NCBI GenBank assembly: GCA_947586185.1 | Contig: CANPXN010000005.1 | Span: forward strand, 1 to 64,000 | From: an uncultured Clostridia bacterium | GTDB lineage: Bacteria > Bacillota > Clostridia > Oscillospirales > Ruminococcaceae | DNA length: 64,000 nt | Direction: 5' to 3' | Part shown: piece after piece, positions 9,396 to 18,132 of the stretch | Numbering within the stretch: position 1 is the stretch's first letter | How the letters are laid out: each line of letters opens with the position of its first letter | Position numbers and translations under genes: made by a program | Notes under the pieces: generated by a model | The model's input: only the letters and a program-made list of their open reading frames with translations | What the model was told of the DNA's origin: nothing | Database searches by the model: none

Positions 9396-10352
9396 TTATT
9401 TAGCCATTCCAAGGAATGCCGCACCGATAATGCCTGCGTCATTTCCAAGCTTTGCAATAACTATCTCAGTATTCTTAGGTGAATTTTTAGTGTACACCTC
9501 GTCCTTTACAAGCTCCTTTACTGGAAGCAGAAGAGCGTCGCCCTCATTGCATACGCCTCCGCCGATACAAAGTATATCCGGCTGGAAAATGTTGATCGTG
9601 TTTGTAATTCCGGCAGCTAAGTACTTGATGAACTTGTCAACGACCTCCTTAGCGGACTTGTCGCCCTTTCTCATGCAGTCAAAGGAGGTTCTTGCAGTAA
9701 CTCGTCCTCCCTTATCAGCGGTATACTGGTGCATAACGCTTTCGCTGTCCTTTTCCATTGCCTCTTTTGTCATACGAATAAGACCTGTTGCAGAGGAGAA
9801 CACCTCAAAGCATCCCTTTCTTCCGCATGTACACTGAGGACCGTCAACCTCAATAACCATATGTCCGATCTCAGCTCCTGCAAAATTTGAGCCGGAATAG
9901 ATCTTGCCGTCTATTACGATGCCTCCGCCAACGCCTGTGCCCAAAGTGATGCAGACAGCATTTTTAGCGCCCTTTGCAGCGCCTGCAACATATTCGCCGT
10001 ATGCCGCAGCATTAGCGTCATTTTCAATAAATACCGGCTTGTCTATATGTTCTTTTATGTATTCAACCATAGGTGTATTGTCAAATCCTAAGTTGCACGA
10101 ATATTCGATAATTCCCGACTCGCTGTTTGCAATACCCGGAGTTCCGATTCCAACCCACTGAATATCGTCCATTGTAAGGTTTGCTTCCTTAACTGCCTGA
10201 ATAGCGACCTTTGCCATATCGTCTGCAATTTCCTTTGACGGGCGTGGACAGTTTGTCTTTACCGATGCTTTTGAAACAATATTGAATTTTTCGTCCACTA
10301 CTCCGGCAACAATGTTTGTACCTCCAAGGTCAATTCCTACATAATACTTCAT
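9396..10352 (-). CDS. ROK-family sugar kinase (glucokinase-like)
   Basis: This 318-residue protein has the ATP-binding motif DLGGTNIVAGVVD at the N-terminus, a second phosphate motif (LGTGVGGGIVIDGK), the sugar-binding ENDANAAAYGE and GAEIGHM segments, and the ROK zinc motif CTCGRKGCFE. This matches ATP-dependent glucose kinases that make glucose-6-phosphate in the cytosol, although ROK members vary in sugar choice and some are regulators. There is no N-terminal helix-turn-helix, so an enzyme is favoured. The start is the ATG at 10352, with AGGAG eight bases upstream; the longer in-frame extension has no such site and runs through a structured leader. Confidence 0.88.
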   Translation of the reverse strand: MKYYVGIDLGGTNIVAGVVDEKFNIVSKASVKTNCPRPSKEIADDMAKVAIQAVKEANLTMDDIQWVGIGTPGIANSESGIIEYSCNLGFDNTPMVEYIKEHIDKPVFIENDANAAAYGEYVAGAAKGAKNAVCITLGTGVGGGIVIDGKIYSGSNFAGAEIGHMVIEVDGPQCTCGRKGCFEVFSSATGLIRMTKEAMEKDSESVMHQYTADKGGRVTARTSFDCMRKGDKSAKEVVDKFIKYLAAGITNTINIFQPDILCIGGGVCNEGDALLLPVKELVKDEVYTKNSPKNTEIVIAKLGNDAGIIGAAFLGMAK

Positions 10353-10511
10353 AATCAATGCTCCTATCTGAATTAGATCTGCGGTTTTTCCGATCCCCTG
10401 AAAATCATATTCATATAGCTTCAGTCTGAGAACCGCTTCGTAATTTTTTAAGAACCTGCCTTCATAAGAAATTTGCCGAAAAGCTTGTGAAGGCAAGTTT
10501 TATATACTTAT
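10353..10511 (-). promoter_or_regulatory. Structured 5' leader of the ROK kinase
   Basis: About 150 nt lie between the promoter and the ATG. They hold a hairpin closed by GCCTTC/GAAGGC and a smaller one (GATCGG..CCGCAGATC). No known riboswitch was recognised. Confidence 0.35.
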
Positions 10512-10540
10512 ATAATAAACGATATTTCGTCAATAGTCAA
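10512..10540 (-). promoter_or_regulatory. Promoter of the ROK kinase
   Basis: On the minus strand, TTGACT (10535-10540), a 17-base spacer and TATTAT (10512-10517). Confidence 0.6.
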
Positions 10541-10551
10541 CACTTTTTTAC

Positions 10552-10757
10552 CACGGAAATCAATTTTTGAAACACTATGCGGTGGACTCTGTCCCCCGCA
10601 CCCCCTGCTAAAGGGACAAAGTCCCTTTAGAATCCCGATGCAATTCTATTTTTGTCCCTTAAAGGGACGAAAATAGAATTGGAGGGAACTAATAAACTTA
10701 TTCTTAACAAAGATATGGGGATAGAATACAACAAATTTTAAAAAATTGATTTCCGTG
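10552..10757. repeat. 206-bp inverted-repeat element (MITE-like, type 2)
   Basis: Perfect 17-bp terminal inverted repeats (CACGGAAATCAATTTTT at 10552-10568 and its complement at 10741-10757) enclose a nested hairpin at 10641-10681 (CAATTCTATTTT...AAAATAGAATTG) and a smaller AAAGGGAC/GTCCCTTT stem. No credible ORF lies inside. The form suits a non-autonomous transposable element or a palindromic intergenic unit. No second copy was found in the window. Confidence 0.65.
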
Positions 10758-10778
10758 CTTTTTACACCTTAAAACCAT

Positions 10779-10896
10779 AAGGCAATACCGCACAAAGCAC
10801 GCCTTGGGGTACGCCAGTATGCCTGCGAGCTTTTTATGCAATCTGACGAAAAATCTGACTGCACAATCTGCACACAATCTTTGTGAGGTATTGCCA
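10779..10896. repeat. GGCAATACC palindromic element (MITE-like, type 1), 118-bp form
   Basis: The ends AAGGCAATACCGCACAAAG and CTTTGTGAGGTATTGCC are inverted. The interior (TACGCCAGTATGCCTGCGAG and the repeated AATCTGAC block) matches the 180-bp copy at 51059-51238 but lacks about 60 bp of it. Apparent ORFs through it are by-products. Confidence 0.75.
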
Positions 10897-10942
10897 TAAA
10901 TTCTCCCGAAAGCATGAATTTTTAAAATTACATATACTGCTA

Positions 10943-10971
10943 TTGAAAAAAAACAAAAATTGTGATAAAAT
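10943..10971 (+). promoter_or_regulatory. Promoter of the HD hydrolase / GH13 operon
   Basis: TTGAAA (10943-10948), a 17-base spacer and TAAAAT (10966-10971), 28 bases before the ATG at 10999. Confidence 0.8.
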
Positions 10972-10998
10972 AGACAATGTAATGTTAGGAGAAGTACC

Positions 10999-11583
10999 AT
11001 GACAAAAAAAGAAGAATTTATAAGCTTATACAAAGAAAACATAAAGCGCCCCGGCTCTGATAAGCTGCTGAGCTACATCATGTCGGATGCCAGCGACTTT
11101 TTCGACGCTCCATGCAGCACAAGATTTCACCTTTCCTATCAGGGAGGTCTTGCAGAACACAGTGTAAACGTCTACCACTGCCTTAAAGCATACCTTGAAA
11201 GGGAAAGGGTAAAGGACGTTTACGGTTTGAGCTATTCCGATGAAACCATTGCGGTAGTTTCTCTGCTTCATGACCTATGCAAAATGAACTTCTATTCTGT
11301 GGACTACAGAAACGCTAAAAATGCAGACGGCGTATGGGAAAAGGTTCCTTACTATACCATAAAGGATCAGCTGCCCTACGGTCACGGAGAAAAATCCGTA
11401 TACATAGTATCGGGCTTTATGCGGCTTTCCCGTGAGGAGGCGTTTTCAATAAGATATCATATGGGATTTTCCGGAACGGAGGACTCCAATCTGGTAGGAC
11501 GTGCTTTTGAAATGTTCCCCCTTGCCCTTGCGCTCAGCTTTGCGGACATGGAGGCAACATTCCTTATAGAATCAAAAAAATAA
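10999..11583 (+). CDS. HD-domain hydrolase
   Basis: This 194-residue protein has metal-binding residues in HD order: His in GGLAEHSVNV (about 53), the HD pair in SLLHDLCKM (about 91-92), a His in YGHGEKSV, and a late Asp in SFADMEA. HD hydrolases remove phosphate from nucleotides or cut cyclic phosphodiesters; the substrate cannot be read from sequence. The stop is 20 bases before the GH13 gene, so the two form an operon. Start: ATG with TTAGGAG upstream. Confidence 0.8.
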   Translation: MTKKEEFISLYKENIKRPGSDKLLSYIMSDASDFFDAPCSTRFHLSYQGGLAEHSVNVYHCLKAYLERERVKDVYGLSYSDETIAVVSLLHDLCKMNFYSVDYRNAKNADGVWEKVPYYTIKDQLPYGHGEKSVYIVSGFMRLSREEAFSIRYHMGFSGTEDSNLVGRAFEMFPLALALSFADMEATFLIESKK

Positions 11584-11603
11584 ACAGAAAGGCTGATGCA
11601 AAA

Positions 11604-13190
11604 ATGAGCAGCAACTGGTATGATAATGCCATAATCTATCACATTTATCCTCTTGGATTCTGCGGTGCGCCTAAGTACAACGAAGGCGGTCCGGTGGAAT
11701 ACAGACTGGACAAGGTAATAAACTGGATTCCGCACCTTAAAGAAATGAACGTTGATGCAGTTTATTTCGGACCTATTTTTGAATCTGTTGAACACGGTTA
11801 TGATACGGTGGACTATAAAACCATCGACCGCAGACTGGGTGATAACGAATCCTTTAAAAAGATATGCAGGGAGCTTCATGAAAACGGAATAAGAGTTATT
11901 CTCGACGGCGTATTCAATCATGTTGGAAGAGGTTTCCACGGCTTTAAGGATATTCAGCAGAACGGTCCGCAGTCAAAGTATTGCAGCTGGTTCCACAACC
12001 TTAACTTCGGCGGTCCAAGCCCTATGGGCGATAACTTCTGGTACGAGGGCTGGAGCGGCCACTATAACCTTGTAAAGCTGAATCTGAAAAACCCTGAGGT
12101 ATGCGACTATCTCATAGACGCAGTTAACTTCTGGATGGACGAGTTTGACATTGACGGTATCCGTTTTGACGCTGCGGATTGTATTGAATTTGACTTCTTT
12201 AAGAGAATAAGAACAGTATGCAAGAGCAGAAAACCGGACTTCTGGCTTATGGGAGAGATCATCTTCGGCGACTATAAGAGATGGGCAAATCCGGAGATGC
12301 TGGACAGCGTTACAAACTATGAATGCTATAAGGGAATCTATTCCTCCCACAACAGCAAAAACTATTTTGAAATAGACTACTCCATAAACAGACAGTCAGG
12401 CAGCAATGCGATCTATCCGGGAATCAATCTTTACAACTTCGTTGATAACCACGATGTTAACCGTATTGCAAGCACTGTTGAAAATCAGGCATATCTGCCG
12501 CTGATCTATACTTTGCTCTACACAATGCCTGGTATTCCGTCAATTTATTACGGAAGTGAATACGGCATTCAGGGCGTCAAGGCAAATAACTCCGACGACA
12601 ATTTAAGACCATGCCTTGAGTTCAGCCAGATGGCAAACGAAAACACTGCCCTCTATCAGCATATTGTAAAGCTGGGACGTATCTACAAGGCATATCCTGC
12701 ACTGAGAACAGGAAGCTATAAAACTATCATTATTCGCAACCAGCAGATACTTTTCCAGAAAGAGCTTAACGGACAGATCGTTTATGTCGCTTTAAACCTT
12801 GAGGACAAGGACTTTGACATGAATTTCGGTACAGGTATGAATGCCCTTGTTGATATTGTGGGAGGCGCTCCGGTAAGCATCAATAACGGAAACGCATACG
12901 TTAAAATGCCGCCTTTCTCCGCAATGATAATCGTTGAAGACGACATTGTAAACGAAGAGCCGCAGCAGTCAGCAGCTCCTGTAAACACTGAAACAGAGAT
13001 AGTTCCTGGATGCACCTATCGTCACTACAAGGGCGGTATGTATGAGGTAGTTTCACTTGCTATGCACAGCGAAACTCTCGAAGAGCTTGTTATTTACAAA
13101 TCCAAGAAAGACGGAACTATGTGGGCAAGACCAAAGTCCCTCTTTGCAGGAATGGTCGGCAGTGAGCCAAGATTCAAGAAAGTTGACTAA
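11604..13190 (+). CDS. GH13 alpha-glucan hydrolase fused to a C-terminal DUF1653 domain
   Basis: This is a 528-residue protein. Residues 1 to about 420 form a GH13 barrel with all four motifs: DGVFNH (101-106), GIRFDAAD (185-192, nucleophile Asp189), GEIIF (acid Glu218) and FVDNHD (279-284, stabiliser Asp284). It has no signal peptide, so it acts in the cytosol, probably on imported malto-oligosaccharides (neopullulanase, cyclomaltodextrinase or alpha-glucosidase type). After a linker near 445-465, residues about 468-525 match DUF1653 (YRHYKGGMYEV, HSETLEELVIYKS, WARPKSLF), a small fold usually found alone. There is no frameshift at the junction. Weak ribosome site (AGAAAGG). Confidence 0.88.
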   Translation: MSSNWYDNAIIYHIYPLGFCGAPKYNEGGPVEYRLDKVINWIPHLKEMNVDAVYFGPIFESVEHGYDTVDYKTIDRRLGDNESFKKICRELHENGIRVILDGVFNHVGRGFHGFKDIQQNGPQSKYCSWFHNLNFGGPSPMGDNFWYEGWSGHYNLVKLNLKNPEVCDYLIDAVNFWMDEFDIDGIRFDAADCIEFDFFKRIRTVCKSRKPDFWLMGEIIFGDYKRWANPEMLDSVTNYECYKGIYSSHNSKNYFEIDYSINRQSGSNAIYPGINLYNFVDNHDVNRIASTVENQAYLPLIYTLLYTMPGIPSIYYGSEYGIQGVKANNSDDNLRPCLEFSQMANENTALYQHIVKLGRIYKAYPALRTGSYKTIIIRNQQILFQKELNGQIVYVALNLEDKDFDMNFGTGMNALVDIVGGAPVSINNGNAYVKMPPFSAMIIVEDDIVNEEPQQSAAPVNTETEIVPGCTYRHYKGGMYEVVSLAMHSETLEELVIYKSKKDGTMWARPKSLFAGMVGSEPRFKKVD

Positions 13191-13206
13191 TCACTAATAG
13201 ATAAAA

Positions 13207-13239
13207 GAAGGACGCAGCCTTTAAAGCTGCGTCCTTTTT
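13207..13239. terminator. Bidirectional intrinsic terminator
   Basis: AAGGACGCAGC pairs with GCTGCGTCCTTTTT, between the GH13 gene and the convergent Asn/Gln-rich gene. Confidence 0.9.
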
Positions 13240-13240
13240 G

Positions 13241-13363
13241 TTATCTGTTTGAGTTGTTATTGCTCTTGTTTGATGACTGGTTGTTCTGGTTCTGATTGTT
13301 GTTCTGGTTGTTCTGATTCTGGTTCTGGTTCTGGTTGTTGTTCTGGTTATTCTGATTGCTCAT
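13241..13363 (-). CDS. 40-residue Asn/Gln-rich low-complexity protein
   Basis: After the initial Met-Ser the protein is almost only Asn and Gln, with a few Ser, Lys and a final Arg. The ATG at 13363 has GGAG seven bases upstream, and the gene stops just before a terminator, which supports real expression. The coding DNA is a CTGGTT/GTTGTT-type short tandem repeat (minus strand reads Gln/Asn codons), so its length may vary. Function unknown; prion-like and spore-coat-like low-complexity proteins share such composition, but nothing specific supports either. Confidence 0.5.
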   Translation of the reverse strand: MSNQNNQNNNQNQNQNQNNQNNNQNQNNQSSNKSNNNSNR

Positions 13364-13540
13364 ATCAAAGCTCCATTCTCCGCACATTCCCGAAAAAACA
13401 AGCCTTTCGCTTAGTGCGGAGAAACGAAAAGCCGGCATTTTTTCAGGCCGGAAGTCTGAAAATTTTACTTCCGTTACACGCAGTTTCTTGCTGCACCTTT
13501 ATTATTGCCGACTTTCACAAAAAAATTCAATATTTAAAAA

Positions 13541-15397
13541 TTAATTTTCACTAACTACTTTAAGCAAAGCCACTACATCAGCATTTGTAACCTGACCGTC
13601 ACGAACCAGATCGGCAGCTTTATAAGCGCTTTCTGACAGACCATAAGCGCCTGCATCAGCCATATATTTAGCAACGCAAACAAGGTCCTGAATGTCTATA
13701 TTGCCGTCGGAGTTTACATCACCGAACACTATTTCGCTGCCCAGAGGCATAAACGTTCTTATGTATTTGTCTGCATAAGTCTCTGCTGTTGAGCCTTCTG
13801 CGCCGTAAATTACCGCAGTATACCTGAGGGTCAAAGCGCTGTCATATATCTCGCACTGAGGGTTTTCAATGGAAATTTCCTCAAGGGAGGTACACTTGTA
13901 AAACGCCTCTTTACCAATGCTCTGAACGCTTTCCGGCAGGACGATCTTTGTAAGGGTAGAGCAACTCTCAAACGCCGATGCACCAATGCTCTGAACGCTG
14001 TTTCCCATTTTGATGCTTTTAATATAGTTATTCTTAAAGGCGTTGTTGCCAATTGTTACAACGCTGTCCGGGATCTCCAGACACTCATCATAATAATTAT
14101 ATCTAAGTGCCTCCTCAAAAGCGCTGTCTCCAATGCTTTCAACATTTTTTCCAAGGGTTAATCTGTTAACATTAGAGCAGCTCAAAAACGCACTGTCGCC
14201 AATTGTAATAACACTGTCCGGGATATTTATTTCACGCAAATTATAACAGCTATTAAATGCGTCTTTCCCTATACTTGTCAGGTTATCAGGCAGATCTATG
14301 CTTTCAAGCCTGCCGCAGCCGCTGAACGCATAATCTCCGATTTTTGTTATACTGCTTGGAAGTACTATATTTCTAAGATTTGAACAACTGTAGAAAGCGT
14401 TATTGCTGATCTCAGTAAGATTTTCAGAAAGCACAGCCGATTCAAGACCACCGCACTCACTGAAAGCCTCTTCGCCTATTTCAGTCACTGAACCAGGAAT
14501 TATTATGCTTTCAAGCTTGCTGCACTTACTAAAAGCGCTATTTCCTATTTGTGTCACGCCATTTGGTATCTTTACAAATCCAAGACTCGAACAGCCTCTG
14601 AAAGCATTTTCTCCGATCTTAGTTACGCTCTCCGGTATCTCTATAGATTCAAGACCTGTACAGTTCTGAAACAGACCAAAGGTTTCTTCACCAATAACTT
14701 CTTCTGTGTAATCATCATACACTTCTATAGTATATGACGGAATTTCAGTTAATCCCTCAGGCAGAGTAATGCTTTTAAGACTTGAACAGCCATAAAAGCA
14801 CCTTGCCCCAAAGCTTTTTACACTACTTGGGATATTAACGCTTTCAAGACTTGAACAGCCCTCAAAGAAACCATAATATTTATCATAATAGGCAATATAT
14901 GTCGGCATTTCAGTAAGACCCTCCGGCAGTCTTACGCTTTTAAGCATTTCACAGCCATAAAACGCTCCCCCTCCGATTTTAGTCACACTGTCCGGTATCT
15001 CAATGCTTGTAATATCCGTTTCACGGAAAGCATCACCGGAAATACTTTTCACAGGAGTGCCATTTATCTCCGAAGGTATAACAATATCGCCCTCATATGG
15101 AGAGTTATAATAACTGTCATAACTAACTATCTCAACATAGCTTTCACCGTTTTCATATCTTATTCCATAATTAAGACCATTATAAATTGGTTTTGTATCT
15201 GGTTGTGTTTCTACCGATGATGTCGGCAATGGCTGAGTATAATCATAATCATAAGCATGAACCGAAGTCCTTTCAACATATGAACTGTCAATAAACTCAA
15301 AAAAATCCTTGACCGGCTCAGCCGCAGTTCCCGTAAACATAAGCATTGACAAAATTGCTGCTGATAAAAATCCGGCAAGCTTTTTAGTAAACTTCAA
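13541..15397 (-). CDS. Secreted BspA-type leucine-rich-repeat protein with dockerin-like C-terminus
   Basis: This 618-residue protein has a signal peptide (1 to about 26, ending TGTAA), a linker, then roughly fifteen LRR_5/BspA repeats (about 80-530; motif SVTKIGGGAFYGC..LKSVRLP). Its C-terminal 60 residues are dockerin-like: the first loop DVNSDGNIDIQDL is good, the second (DLVRDGQVTNADV) lacks a key Asn/Asp and may not bind calcium. BspA proteins mediate binding to host or plant surfaces. The start is TTG at 15395-15397 with GGGAGGA seven bases upstream; no suitable ATG is present. Confidence 0.85.
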   Translation of the reverse strand: MKFTKKLAGFLSAAILSMLMFTGTAAEPVKDFFEFIDSSYVERTSVHAYDYDYTQPLPTSSVETQPDTKPIYNGLNYGIRYENGESYVEIVSYDSYYNSPYEGDIVIPSEINGTPVKSISGDAFRETDITSIEIPDSVTKIGGGAFYGCEMLKSVRLPEGLTEMPTYIAYYDKYYGFFEGCSSLESVNIPSSVKSFGARCFYGCSSLKSITLPEGLTEIPSYTIEVYDDYTEEVIGEETFGLFQNCTGLESIEIPESVTKIGENAFRGCSSLGFVKIPNGVTQIGNSAFSKCSKLESIIIPGSVTEIGEEAFSECGGLESAVLSENLTEISNNAFYSCSNLRNIVLPSSITKIGDYAFSGCGRLESIDLPDNLTSIGKDAFNSCYNLREINIPDSVITIGDSAFLSCSNVNRLTLGKNVESIGDSAFEEALRYNYYDECLEIPDSVVTIGNNAFKNNYIKSIKMGNSVQSIGASAFESCSTLTKIVLPESVQSIGKEAFYKCTSLEEISIENPQCEIYDSALTLRYTAVIYGAEGSTAETYADKYIRTFMPLGSEIVFGDVNSDGNIDIQDLVCVAKYMADAGAYGLSESAYKAADLVRDGQVTNADVVALLKVVSEN

Positions 15398-15427
15398 TTT
15401 AAATTCCTCCCTATAAATAATATGATA

Positions 15428-15456
15428 ATTTTAACATATCACTCATAATTTGTCAA
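15428..15456 (-). promoter_or_regulatory. Promoter of the LRR protein
   Basis: On the minus strand, TTGACA (15451-15456), a 17-base spacer and TAAAAT (15428-15433). Confidence 0.85.
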
Positions 15457-15458
15457 TA

Positions 15459-15486
15459 AAAAAGCCGGCTTTTACACCGGCTTAAA
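15459..15486 (-). terminator. Terminator of the LtaS-like gene
   Basis: AAGCCGG/CCGGCTT hairpin followed on the minus strand by six T's. Confidence 0.85.
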
Positions 15487-15495
15487 AACTATTCT

Positions 15496-17328
15496 TTAAT
15501 AATCCTCAACATCTTCAGCTTTAACTATCTCGCTTTCAGGAATTGCACTTTCTGAAACAATATCGCCAAGAATCCTGTCGTATGTGAGAATATCAAGCTT
15601 TTCGTCCCTGCCTACTGAATCATCATAATTTGTAGAGTAGACCGGAGTAGTCTGCATTTCGTCCAGCATTGACTGAACAAAGCTGTCCTTAGGAGCGCCC
15701 AGCAGGTCCATGATCACATATGGCATATAGAATGTTGAAAATTCATAGTCAGGCATTGAGCTGAAATCCTGATCATAATTGCTCCACAGCAGGAACGGCT
15801 GTTCATAAAGAACGCTGCATGTTTCGCTGTTCATACCTATCTGGTCATAAATACTGTTTTCGCCCCTGAGTGACGGATAGTGGTCACCGATAAGGAATAC
15901 CAGTGTAGGCTCGTCGATCTTCTTGAGATTATCTAAAAATACTGTAAGATCATCACATGAGTGACCTACCCACTGGATATAGTTGCCGATCTCGTCCTCT
16001 GGGTCTTCGCCCTGGTCATACGGCTGGTGATTCTGCATTGTTGTCGCATGAGTGAACAGCGGCTCGTCACTTTCCTTGATGAGCTGTTCAATCTGACCAA
16101 ATACTGTTTTATCGTCAGTATATGTACCGTAGTATTCCATAGGAACAGTGAAGTCCTCGTCAAATATCATACGGTCAAAGTCAAAGTTTGCATATACTCT
16201 TGAACGGCTGTAGAATGAGCTCATAAACGGATGTACATACGCTGTCTGGTAGCCCCAGCTCTTATAATAGCTTGCGATCGTAGGCTGTGCTCTGTTCAAG
16301 AGCATTCTTTGCGGCATATTCGGGTCATTCAGTGAACGAACCGGAAGACCAAGGTTAAGCTCAAACTCTGTTCTTACAGTATAGCTTGCAAAGGTCGGAA
16401 CAATTGCCGTACCCTTATAACCCTCAGCACAAGCCTTATCAAAGTCCTCATATGCGGAGCTGTCTATGTCGATCTTATCGGAAAATCTTCTGAAATCCGC
16501 AAAGGACTCAGACATGATCATGATAACATTAGGCTTTTCAAATTCAGCATCGCTGCTGTCAGCGTCCACTGCTGTCAGCTCATCGACTTTATCCGCATTG
16601 TAGTTTGCAGGCTCTACCAGCTTATTTGCAAGGCTTTCGGAAGCTGTCTGGCAGAAAAATGCAAGAAAGCTGTTATTGTCAAACTTTTCATTGAGCTTAA
16701 AGGTATTGCTTGATTCTGTTGTATCTATATCAAACAACGCATAAACTCTTGTGGATACTGCCGGAACTGTTACCACACCGATACATGCGGCGAGGCATGC
16801 CAGCGCAGGAGCGATCCTCTTTGAAAGCTTAAACTTAAACTTTGGATTGAACCAGAATGCTGCTGCCAAAAAAGCTACTACAATAACTATATATGTAACA
16901 AGCATAGGTGTTATTTTTATGTATGCAAATGAGGTCAGGCTCTTTATGCTTTTACCAAGCTTCATATCAACCATTATAAGGTGGTTGCCGTTGGTGTTGT
17001 ATTTGAACAGCTCCGTTATACTCAGCGCCATATATATGAAGGACTGAACGGCCATCGCTATCCAGCCTTTTTTAAACAGAAGCATAAAGCCATAGAAAAT
17101 CAGTGAGGCGATCATAATGTTAAATAATATAACTGTCGGTCTTTCAGCGGCAAAAACAATAAATTTTGAAGGGTATTTTGCCTGATTTATTTCCGCCATA
17201 CAGACTATAAATACCGGAAATAGTACCGTCATAATGATATTTGTCATTTTGAATTTGACAGAATTTTGTTCACGTTTGTCGTTAAATCTGCCGATAGCAT
17301 TTTTTGCGGCAATTAGCCTTTCTTTCAT
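15496..17328 (-). CDS. LtaS-family membrane sulfatase (lipoteichoic acid synthase-like)
   Basis: The protein has 610 residues. About five membrane segments (25-190) are followed by an extracellular alkaline-phosphatase/sulfatase domain (about 270-560). Metal and catalytic signatures are in place: Glu in NVIMIMSESFADF, the nucleophile Thr region ASYTVRTEFE, His in MQNHQPYD, and the Asp-His pair in FLIGDHYPS. LtaS enzymes polymerise glycerol-phosphate from phosphatidylglycerol on the outer membrane face; other members add phosphoglycerol to glycans, so the exact product is open. Start: ATG with GAGGG seven bases upstream. It stands alone with its own terminator. Confidence 0.85.
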   Translation of the reverse strand: MKERLIAAKNAIGRFNDKREQNSVKFKMTNIIMTVLFPVFIVCMAEINQAKYPSKFIVFAAERPTVILFNIMIASLIFYGFMLLFKKGWIAMAVQSFIYMALSITELFKYNTNGNHLIMVDMKLGKSIKSLTSFAYIKITPMLVTYIVIVVAFLAAAFWFNPKFKFKLSKRIAPALACLAACIGVVTVPAVSTRVYALFDIDTTESSNTFKLNEKFDNNSFLAFFCQTASESLANKLVEPANYNADKVDELTAVDADSSDAEFEKPNVIMIMSESFADFRRFSDKIDIDSSAYEDFDKACAEGYKGTAIVPTFASYTVRTEFELNLGLPVRSLNDPNMPQRMLLNRAQPTIASYYKSWGYQTAYVHPFMSSFYSRSRVYANFDFDRMIFDEDFTVPMEYYGTYTDDKTVFGQIEQLIKESDEPLFTHATTMQNHQPYDQGEDPEDEIGNYIQWVGHSCDDLTVFLDNLKKIDEPTLVFLIGDHYPSLRGENSIYDQIGMNSETCSVLYEQPFLLWSNYDQDFSSMPDYEFSTFYMPYVIMDLLGAPKDSFVQSMLDEMQTTPVYSTNYDDSVGRDEKLDILTYDRILGDIVSESAIPESEIVKAEDVEDY

Positions 17329-17529
17329 TTATTATCCCTCAATTCTTTTTCTGAAAATGTTAAATTTTCATTATTAAATATATCACAACCTTATTCAAAC
17401 TTCAAGCGGATTTTTCAAAATAAACTGCTTTTTTTCATTAGTTCTCCGTTTCATACACATTTACTAAAACCGGCATTTAATTTTTTGTGCTTTTTAACAA
17501 AGCGTATTATTATGAATATTACAATTCCT

Positions 17530-18120
17530 TTACTTTTTTAACATACCTTTTTCACAAGCGTCCTCAATTATGTGCATTATATATCTATAAAGCTCTTCTG
17601 AGCTGTTCTTCACGCACTGATTCCTTTCCTCCACCTGACTGCGGCAGGTTCCGTGATTTTTCCATGATACTCCGCCCTTTCTGTAATTCAGCAAAAGGGG
17701 CTGTAGCCTGTCAAGAACTGCGGCAAATTTGGCTTCAGGGCTGCTCATATCCTCAAACTCCCTCCACAGTCCATAAAGCTCCTCATACTGATCCTTAGGA
17801 AGTATTGCAAATATCCTTCTTGCCGCTTTTTCCTCCCTGTCCGCCTTAGTTTTATATCCCTCTTTGTCATAGCAGTAAGTGTCCCCTGCGTCTATTTCAA
17901 CAATGTCGTGTACAAGAGCCATTTTCATCACTTTAAGCATATTAATTTCTTCGTCACAGTATTCCGAAAGCAGCATTGCAAGCACTGCAAAATGCCAGCT
18001 GTGTTCCGCATCATTTTCCTGCCTGTCCTCGTTTATAAGCAGCGTCTGTCTTTTTATGCCTTTAAGCTTATCTATTTCCGCAATAAACTCCATCTGCTTT
18101 TCAAGTCTTTCACTGAACAT
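17530..18120 (-). CDS. HD-domain 5'-nucleotidase-like protein (YfbR/HDDC2 type)
   Basis: This 196-residue protein carries the HD motif set: His in NDAEHSWHFA (about 44), HD in ALVHDIVEIDAGD (about 75-76) and a distal Asp in AAVLDRLQPLLL. The LVHDIVEIDAGDTY block is typical of YfbR/HDDC2 enzymes, which dephosphorylate deoxynucleoside monophosphates. It is second in an operon, 12 bases after the SDR gene. Start: ATG with AAAGGTGAT upstream. The gene is normal length. Confidence 0.82.
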   Translation of the reverse strand: MFSERLEKQMEFIAEIDKLKGIKRQTLLINEDRQENDAEHSWHFAVLAMLLSEYCDEEINMLKVMKMALVHDIVEIDAGDTYCYDKEGYKTKADREEKAARRIFAILPKDQYEELYGLWREFEDMSSPEAKFAAVLDRLQPLLLNYRKGGVSWKNHGTCRSQVEERNQCVKNSSEELYRYIMHIIEDACEKGMLKK

Positions 18121-18132
18121 ACTATCACCTTT

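Noticed and set aside
10704-11042. 112-residue minus-strand ORF near the palindromic elements
   Set aside because: It runs through both repeat elements and shares its peptide with the other repeat copy only because the DNA is repeated; no ribosome site.
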